This document shows positions 57,262-64,000 of a stretch of DNA of 64,000 nt, in pieces. Position 1 is the stretch's first letter. Each line of letters starts with the position of its first letter. The notes under the pieces were generated by a model. The model did not search any database and was not told the origin of the DNA. It saw nothing but the letters and a program-made list of their open reading frames with translations. The stretch is from NCBI GenBank assembly GCA_036346355.1, contig CM070583.1:6696001-6760000 (forward strand), given 5' to 3'. This DNA comes from Rhipidocladum racemiflorum (lineage: Eukaryota > Streptophyta > Magnoliopsida > Poales > Poaceae). Made by a program: the position numbers and the translations under genes.

Positions 57262-59899
57262 CGGTGCCAATCAAGGCCCACCATATCACTCTTGCCACAT
57301 GCCCCAGTCTAAATATATTTATCAAACCCTAGTTGATTACCATGCACCATGTGCCATCGATAACAACATCAATAACACATGACACTTCTCAAAAACATGT
57401 TCCATATGTCATTAAGTCAATGTTAACATGTAATTATCCAAAATCATGTTGTGACTACGTGGCAGGTCCAAGCAATATACTAAAACGGTCTAATTACCCA
57501 TGTTGGCAATTTAATAATGTCCAACTTAATAATCCACAACTAGGGTGACAAGGGTTTATGGCACATAAGTAATTAATCCAGGTGTCATACTGCAATTTGG
57601 CATTTATCTAATTTCCCAGAATTGTTTAAAGCAATTTCTAATTGAATTAGCATGCAATAATTTAAATCAGATAGATTTCAAAAATGGATCAATATGGTCA
57701 AAGCATAACTTGCCTTCAAATAGTACTTGTTCTTGGTCTTGAGCTGGCTCCTGGGTCAACACTTCTCCTTCGAAGCCCTCGGGTACTTCAACGTCTACTC
57801 GTAATGCGTGCAAATAGCAATTAATAAATAAAACAGTACATACACATTGCTCAAAACATCAAATAAAGTTCATAAACAGAAAGGGCATAATTTTACAAAT
57901 TTTTAGAAATTGGAATCGCTCAAATTGGAGTTAAAATGCAAAAGTTATAATTGTTTAAAGTTTAAAGAATCTATTAATTAAGTAATAACAGAGAAAATTT
58001 CATATTCCAAAATGAATTAAAATTCATATTTAAGTAGATATCAATTTTATAAAAATTTAGAAATTGGAATCGTTCAAATCGGAGTTGAAACGCAAAAGTT
58101 ATAAGCGTTTGAAGTTTGAAAATTCAAATAAAATAATAAACCGAATTAATTCATTTATTTTTCTATTGAAAAATACGGATTTATGATGTCAGCATGACGT
58201 CAGCACGGATTTGAATTCCCACCGAATTATTTTTCTATTGAAAAATTGAATTATTGCGCCAGCATGACGTCAGCCGGTCCATAGACTAGGTCCACGGCCC
58301 AGGCCTGGTCCACCGTGGATTCAGTCCACTAGTTCACGTGTCACTGACACGTGGGACCCACTGCTGACGTCATCGCTGACGTCAGCGCGGCTCGGCCAAG
58401 TGGACTAACACGCGGGCCCCATCCATGATGTCAGCATGACATCATAGATGACGTCATGGAGCTGTTGGGCTAGCCGCTGACACGCGGGCCCCTTGCTGAC
58501 GTCACGCGTGACGTCAGCGATGACTGGGCGCATCCGCGTGGACCGCACCGGTCCAGCTCCCGCACACGTGGCTTGATCTGGGTCGTTGATTTGAAAATCA
58601 ACAGTCTAGATTGGATCTGGGCCGCACACGTTGTAGACAACGTGGCTGATCTGGACTGTACGATTTTGATCGGACGGTCCAGATTCGATCGGGTTTTGCC
58701 TCACCGTGGGGTGGCGTGGCATGTCCCGGGTGACGACACGTGTCTCAACCTACGTCTTTCAATTTAGATCGAACGGATGGGATTACATCTAACGCTATAA
58801 CGTAGTTTAACGTCAACAGTACGATCTAGATCTAACGGCTGAGATCTACCCAAGCACGGTGCAACGTACGCCTACATGGCTCAATCTAAGCCGTTGGATC
58901 TAGATCCAACGGTTGGGATTAGATCTAAAAACCGAAACGTGCGGAATACCTTCGGACGACATGGATGAATCTGGGTCCTTGGATCTTGATCGGACGGTTC
59001 ACGAAGCTCTCGAGGTCGGCGACGTCCACGGCGGAGCTGGCTGGCCGGAGACGAAGACGACGACCACCCGAACGGCGTTCTCGTGGCCCTCCGACGAGGT
59101 GGATGGTGCCTCCAAACGCGCCACGTCGCAACGGTCTCGAATCTGAGCACAAACGCGACGGAGGACGGCGGACGGCGGTGAAACGACGCGGAAACCCGAA
59201 GCAAACCCTAAAGCATTACGTCGAGCAATAGTGGGCGCGGTGGAGCTCTACGGGCGGCGGCTAGGGCAAATTACGCGCAAGGTGAAGGCGATCCTCGGGC
59301 ACGCACCCACGCATTAAATACCGGCATCGATGTCCGGATTCGGCGCGGGATTCGCGGAACGGCCGCGGCAGTGGCGGACTCCGACAGGGACACGGAGAGG
59401 GTGACATAGCGCAATCCTAGCCGTCCGCGTGGCACGGTCAACGGCCGGGATCGCGCGGGGCGAACGGATCCAATCCGATCCCCACGTGGGTGACGTGGAC
59501 GCACGCGGGCCGTTGGATCTTGATCCAACGGTTGCGCGATTAGGGCTAGGTCGGGTTCGAGTTGGACTCGGACTCGAGTCTGACTCGGGCTCGGTCGCAT
59601 GAACAGTAAAACCCACTCAGCGATTGAATAATTAAAATAATTTCTGGAAATTCAAATAATTCAAGAAAAATAGCAAATTAATCAGAAAAATTTTGGAAAA
59701 TACTTTGAGACATTTTTGACTCAAATAAAATATTTCCATCAAAATTTTATTTTTAGTTTCAATTCTTTAATTATTTCAAAAGGGAATAAATTCAAATTAA
59801 ATCCAAATAAATCCAAATAAATTCCAGAAAATTCCAAAAATTCACCAAAGTGCAAAATTTCATTTAAATTCATGAAAAGCAAAAATTTGGGGTGTTACA

Positions 59900-60545
59900 C
59901 TTGTCTAATTCCAAGAATGTGATGTTTGAATTCATTATTTGATTCCTTTGAATAAGTGGGTGAAAATATGCGATTATGGGCATAGCATTCACTAAAACGA
60001 GAAGAATACAAGGTCCTGCATATCAACAGTTGACTGTTCAGGTTTGGTTTCAAAAGGGTATCCATGACTGTAGATAAAGTCAGTAGGCACTAATAAGATA
60101 TAGGGATGAAAAGCAATTGAAGCTTACAACAGAGCCATTTTTCAGAAAAATAGTGTTGCTCGTAGTTTATTCAGAAACACCCTAAAACCATCAGTTTAAA
60201 TAGATTTGCCCCTACATGTTCCTCAAACCATCAAAAACAAGGAAATTTAATTGAGTACTACATAGTTACATGCTTGAATAAAACAGCCCACAAGACCATT
60301 GACATTTGACAATCATCTTAACACAAGGGCAGAAGTCATTATATCAGTTACTGCTGCAAAGTCATCTACAGCTGCAAAATCTCTAGTTTAAAAGGATAGT
60401 ATACACGACGCACATCATACTCTGGTCAGTAATTTCAAATTAGCTAAGGTTGTGAATTTACTACGGACAAGTGGGTTTTAGAATCCTCTGTTTACTCAAC
60501 AACTTTTCTGGTAGCTTCTCTAAAGCATTCATGCAACTTCTAAAG
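59900..60545. other. Flank right of the gypsy element, no gene recognised
   Basis: AT-rich sequence that was contiguous with 36824-37148 before the retrotransposon inserted. I see no coding region or repeat in it. Confidence 0.4.
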
Positions 60546-60826
60546 GCATATGTCGAGGATGCGGCAGATGTCGAGGCCGGCGTTGGCGCCGTGCACCTGC
60601 TCGGCGGGGTTCTGCATGGTGCCGAAGGGGCCGCCGGTCTTGGTGGCCACGTCGAAGGTCCCCGCCGAGTGCCACCTGCAGGCAGCGCAGCACAAGTCAG
60701 ATGGGGTGCCTTGCCTTGTAGAAGACCAATCAATTGGGGGAGCTAGTTACGCGAGGCGGAGCATGAGGGGGGCGCAGCTCTTCTCGGCGACGAGGCCGCG
60801 GAGCTTGCGCTTGGCCTTGTCGATGG
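60546..60826 (-). pseudogene. Ascorbate peroxidase fragment (two exon pieces with intron)
   Basis: On minus, 60826-60750 reads IDKAKRKLRGLVAEK and CAPLMLRLA. A 74-bp intron follows (GT at 60749, AG at 60676). Then 60675 to about 60546 reads WHSAGTFDVATKTGGPFGTM and VHGANAGLDI. This is the distal-His region of cytosolic ascorbate peroxidase. The homology then decays (DICRILDI for the family's DIAVRLLD) and all further exons, including the proximal-His region, are absent. Because the intron is kept, it was copied from DNA rather than mRNA. Confidence 0.88.
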
Positions 60827-61074
60827 GGTGAAATGAGCGAACTATCGAGGAATTTCTCACCGGATGCAAGGGCGCTGGCCTGTCCTCGTAGGCGCGGGAG
60901 GGATTCACCGTTGCCTCCGAGCGGATCGGGAACACGGTGACTCGGTGAGAAGGGGAGAGAGAATACTCTCCTATCTCAAAAACAGGGAATGGGATAAGAA
61001 ATCCGTTGGACTATTTTTTCAGCACTGTAGCACATCTTACTCATTTTTTTAGGGTAAAGAACCGGATAGAGAAT
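60827..61074. other. Leader-like sequence beside the ascorbate peroxidase fragment
   Basis: This lies upstream of the ascorbate peroxidase piece on minus. It ends in sequence typical of MITE interiors ('ttttttagggtaaagaaccg'). Confidence 0.35.
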
Positions 61075-61092
61075 CTGTTGGAGATGGTCTAA
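61075..61092. repeat. PIF-like inverted terminus (CTGTTGGAGATGGTCTAA)
   Basis: It differs by one base from the right end of the PIF element at 10227-10245. The matching left end was not found nearby; it may lie beyond the retrotransposon insertion or be lost. If real, the ascorbate peroxidase fragment was carried by a PIF-type element. Confidence 0.5.
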
Positions 61093-61384
61093 CATCCAAT
61101 TTCTTATATTTGTATACGTGGTTGTAGTGTAGGATTTGATGTTGTAGTATGCAGAGTGTGAAAACAAAGCTTTGCTATAAATGAAACTACTCGATGAGTT
61201 GTACATGCATATAATTTAACATGCATTTTACATCACGTATACAAGGAAAATCAAATTATTTTGTATTCATACTATAGAATATGTATTATTATTTATTTAA
61301 GATCCGTTATAATGCATGAGTGCTTAGAGTAATGATTGATGATATGTATTATTCTTTTTAAGGATCTTATTGTAACACATGGAT
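61093..61384. other. AT-rich DNA without recognisable features
   Basis: No gene or repeat is supported here. Confidence 0.4.
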
Positions 61385-61970
61385 ATTTTACTGGCCTAAA
61401 CTAATAAAAAATGGTTTTTGCACCACGCTGCAGAGAATGTTCAACGGCTTCCCCCACTTCATCAAACATGCGAGCTCCCCTCGCATCCCCCGCCTGCCGC
61501 CCCCACGACCGCCTTTGCACGTCATGCTTGAGATGCGTCTTGCTCGGTCTCTTGCTGGTTTTTGCTGGAGAAGATGAGGACACTTAATTATAAATGTCTG
61601 CTCGCCATTGTAAGGAGGGAGGCAGTTTTCGTTGGGAATAACTGATATATTGTTGAGTAAGGCTCCATTCGTTTCAACTTCTGCTTTAAAAAAAAAGCGG
61701 ATTATTTACCGAACGGGAGGATTCTGGATAGCTTCTCTGAGAATCAGAAGCTGTCTTCTGAATAGAATCAGAATCTGCCTGAAACCTGATTCTCACATAT
61801 TCTTGCTGATTCTTGCCAACTCGGTTCGGAACCAAGAAGTCATAGCTAGCTCGGCCTAATTCTCCCATAATCAGAAGTAGCTTCTCTCATAATTCAGAAT
61901 CCACAATCCAGAAGCTGAAACGAACTGGGCCTAACTCTCTGAATAGATTGCACTAAACGCTTAAGTTGCT
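61385..61970 (-). repeat. Duplicated pectate-lyase 5' region, copy A (interrupted by a MITE)
   Basis: 61510-61660 plus 61932-61970 repeats 62210-62410. Shared parts include 'tttgcacgtcatgcttgaga', 'tttttgctggagaagatgag' and 'attgtaaggagggaggcag'. On minus the start codon (61525) is followed by only T-C-K before homology to the pectate lyase ends. Confidence 0.85.
61661..61931. mobile_element. MITE, 271 bp, TAA target
   Basis: The inverted ends GGCTCCATTCGTTTCAACTT and, complemented, GGCCCAGTTCGTTTCAGCTT are flanked by TAA at 61658-61660 and 61932-61934. The duplicate region at 62375-62385 reads through with a single TAA, confirming the insertion. Subterminal 'agaagc' and 'gattct' motifs recur. 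The 3-bp target fits PIF/Harbinger MITEs. Confidence 0.9.
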
Positions 61971-62031
61971 TTATTTAATCAACAGTGGTGTTACACTCAG
62001 CGTTTAAACACGCTGTTAACTGAGTTTTTAA

Positions 62032-62232
62032 TCATTTGCCGTTACCTTCAGGGAATTTTACCAAGCGGCCTACTTTTAGTAACAGGTGATAGGCAAGCCG
62101 CTGCCGGTCGGCGTCCCAGTTGCCTTTGCCGCGCCAGCACCGGTCGATGACGTTCGCACCGCGGAGGTTGGCCGCTGCGAATTGTAGGACGAAGAGGAGG
62201 GTGAGGGCCAGGAGTAGCACTTTGCACGTCAT
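62032..62232 (-). pseudogene. Pectate lyase N-terminal fragment
   Basis: ATG at 62232 starts a signal peptide (MTCKVLLLALTLLFVLQF), then IDRCWRGKGNWDADRQRLA, the conserved N-terminal CWR region of plant pectate lyases, which cleave cell-wall pectin. At about 62088 the sequence changes to an unrelated tail (YHLLLKVGRLVKF) and stops. All catalytic parts are missing. The 5' flank is duplicated at 61510-61660. Confidence 0.8.
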
Positions 62233-62410
62233 GCTTGAGATGCGTCTTGCTCGGTCTATTCATGGTTTTTGCTGGAGAAGATGAGGACAATGAGAGATCG
62301 AGACACTTAATTATAAATGTTTGCTCGCCATTGTAAGGAGGGAGGCAGTTTTCGTTGGGGATAACTGATATATTGTTGGGTAAATCCCTGAATAGATTGC
62401 ACTAAATGCT

Positions 62411-63526
62411 TAAGATGTTTTCTAAACTAATAAAAATAGGAGTTTACTCCGCACACAGGGTCCAATTTAGTACGTTCATTCTTCTCCCCCTCGCGGACGG
62501 TTACACGCTTACGCTAGAAAGAGTCCCGCAAACGCCCAACCCTTCCCCGCCTGCGTAAAATCGCAATCTCCCCCACCGCGACACGCTTCCCCCACGTCTT
62601 CCCCACTCTTCCTTGTCTGCGCAAAGCCGTCCTCTCCCTCATCGCCGCTCCCGTCCAAATCCGGCCAGGCTTCACCCTCGCTCTTCCCTCCCTAGCCGCC
62701 GCTGCCGCCTCAGCTCTACGCGCAGCCGCCCCCTCCTCCATCGTCGCAGACCATGGGCGCCTTAGGGGAACATCCCACAACCAGATCCGGTCTACACTGT
62801 CCTCCTCACCATCTCCAGCTGTCGTATATTGCCGGATCCGTGGTAGGAGCGGCGGTAGGAGCGCAGAAGGGGGCAACAAGAGGACGATTACTGTCGGCTG
62901 CAGAGGAAGCTCCACCGCTGTGGCCCCAGCGCGCTCGCCCGTGCTGTTCCCCAGTGCGGATGATCTTGTATTCTTGTCATCAATGACACATCCCGATCCG
63001 GCGATAGAATCTCCGTCAACATCTGCCTCATCGGAGGAAGCATCGCCACCGCCAGCTGCGGGCCTGCGGCTACGCTGGTGGAGGCCGCTTCCCCGCCTCG
63101 GAGCCGATCAGGGAAGAGAGCGAAGGTTGCCATATGGCCATGCATGTGTCTGTATGTTGTGGATTTTTGGGGCGGTCGATCTGATTTTGTTGCTGTGTGG
63201 TGGTGGTAGGCTGAGAGGACAGGGGCGGCGTCGGTGGCTGCGGGCACAAAGGCGGCGGCGGTTGATGTGCTGGCCAGCTTGGTTGATAACCTGGATATGG
63301 CAAGGTCAACGGCTATTGTTGCGGCGTCTTCCACAGTGTTGAATTCAGGAGGTGGGGTTTTCGATTATGAGTTGCGTTGTGGCCTCTCACGGTTCGGATG
63401 TGGGTGTTTAGTGTTTGGTTCAGTTCAGGGAGATTTTTGATTGGGCTGTTTTGCTGGTTTAGTGAAGAAGAAAAGGACAAGCTATCTTCGATCGGCTGAA
63501 GGGGTGAGGCTCTAGAAGACGAGGCA
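62411..63526. other. GC-rich region, no supported gene
   Basis: 62490-63120 is GC-rich with overlapping open frames on both strands but no recognisable domain. Donor-like 'gcgaaggttgcc' (63120) and acceptor-like 'ggtggtaggctg' (63208) sites suggest an untranslated leader and intron, perhaps of an LTR or a lost gene. Confidence 0.35.
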
Positions 63527-64000
63527 GATGGCGTGCACCCCCTTCCCCTTCCATCCCATAGATGGAGGGTGCCTACTCTTACTGACTCGCTCCCATGCAC
63601 ACCCGTGGATGAGACTACGAGGTAGGTCTTTCGTGTTCACTACGTGTGAACACAGAGGCCCGCATCAGCATGGGACGCCTCTTCCATTATGAATGCACAT
63701 ATGACATAAACATGTAAAGATTAGTATAAACATTTAATACAACGCAATCATGATCAAAATGAAATCATGCTCATCATGTCATAGGCAAACATCATTCATG
63801 GCATCATATCATAAAGCAATTTGCATCTTATCAAATCTAGCAACATTCAACACGCTACCCATTCCAATACACTTGCCTTAACCGTGGGCGACGGATTGGC
63901 GAGAGGATGAGGGCACTCCCGGGGTCACACCACCTGCACAAACATACCACACGCTCAAAACGTGTCCCCAAAACAGTACGCAAAAGCTCGTCTACCCCGA
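63527..64000 (+). repeat. LTR fragment (family of 53847-56297), cut by the window edge
   Basis: It aligns with about 54626-55230: 'ccttccatccc' with 'gatggagggtgcctat' or '...cctac', 'ggatgagggcactcccgg' and 'acaccacctgca'. The start is internal, so the LTR is truncated on the left; the right side continues outside the window. Confidence 0.75.

Larger units (their letters stand above)
37149..59899 (-). mobile_element. Ty3/gypsy chromovirus (Tekay/Del-like), nested and defective
   Basis: The flanks are CTCGT (37144-37148) and CTTGT (59900-59904), a 5-bp target duplication with one change. LTRs run from TGTCGGGACC to GGTGTTACA on +. Removing insertions leaves about 3.7 kb per LTR. The internal region 44417-50180 holds, in minus order, primer site, extra ORF, gag, protease, RT/RNase H, integrase, chromodomain and polypurine tract. 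Chromodomain order and sequence fit the Tekay/Del chromoviruses. It cannot be autonomous, because every frame is broken. Confidence 0.92.
50181..59899 (-). repeat. Right LTR (5' LTR of the element), interrupted by a nested solo LTR
   Basis: It begins TGTCGGGACCCGAATTTGC and ends TTTGGGGTGTTACA. It is split at 51271/57267 by a solo LTR of the same family; without it the length is about 3.7 kb. The part 57267-59899 matches 38239-44416 of the left LTR without the 40068-43640 insertion. Confidence 0.92.

Noticed and set aside
62514..63342. Several 100-150-residue frames on both strands
   Set aside because: GC-rich composition and overlapping frames; no recognisable domain or codon pattern, so no gene is called.

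Overview
The window is plant nuclear DNA from a grass, most likely the rice genus Oryza. The evidence is a germin-like protein of the rice chromosome-8 type, typical grass transposable elements (PIF/Harbinger, MULE, CACTA, hAT, Stowaway, Helitron, Ty3 chromovirus), a Met-tRNA primer site in the retrotransposon, and fragments of grass-type host genes. I see only one host gene likely to be functional, the germin-like gene at 31873-32693. Almost everything else is mobile DNA, often nested, plus captured or duplicated pieces of host genes.

Layout. 1-635 is the end of an LTR whose family recurs as a solo LTR at 53847-56297 and as a fragment at the right edge (63527-64000). 636-4798 is an old, degenerate LTR-like repeat carrying a 553-bp MITE (3867-4419). 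4802-10242 is a structurally complete PIF/Harbinger element with perfect TAA target duplications and two open genes: a Myb/SANT-like accessory protein on + and a DDE transposase on -. Just right of it, 10246-11667 has PIF-like sequence and an exon fragment of ribosomal protein L34. 11668-21298 is a 9.6-kb Mutator-like element with three broken genes: a mudrA transposase, a plant mobile domain (PMD) protein and a GRF zinc-finger protein. Its ends carry palindromes at 30-bp spacing.

21299-31872 is a patchwork of degenerate LTR, CACTA-type ends, the 5' end of a second related MULE, 5S-rRNA-derived repeats, and an inverted, truncated copy of the germin-like promoter. The intact gene has a 260-bp Helitron in its promoter, and the inverted copy preserves the empty site. 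Downstream are a Stowaway MITE and an 801-bp hAT derivative with an exact 8-bp duplication.

37149-59899 is one Ty3/gypsy chromovirus on the minus strand with about 3.7-kb LTRs. Its left LTR holds one solo LTR (40068-43640). Its right LTR holds a solo LTR of its own family (51272-57261), which itself holds a further solo LTR (53847-56297). Target duplications mark each layer. gag, pol and an extra upstream reading frame are all damaged.

59900-64000 holds an ascorbate peroxidase fragment, two copies of a pectate-lyase 5' region (one interrupted by a MITE, the other the matching empty site), and unassigned GC-rich sequence. All assignments come from reading the sequence by eye; no alignment or database search was run.
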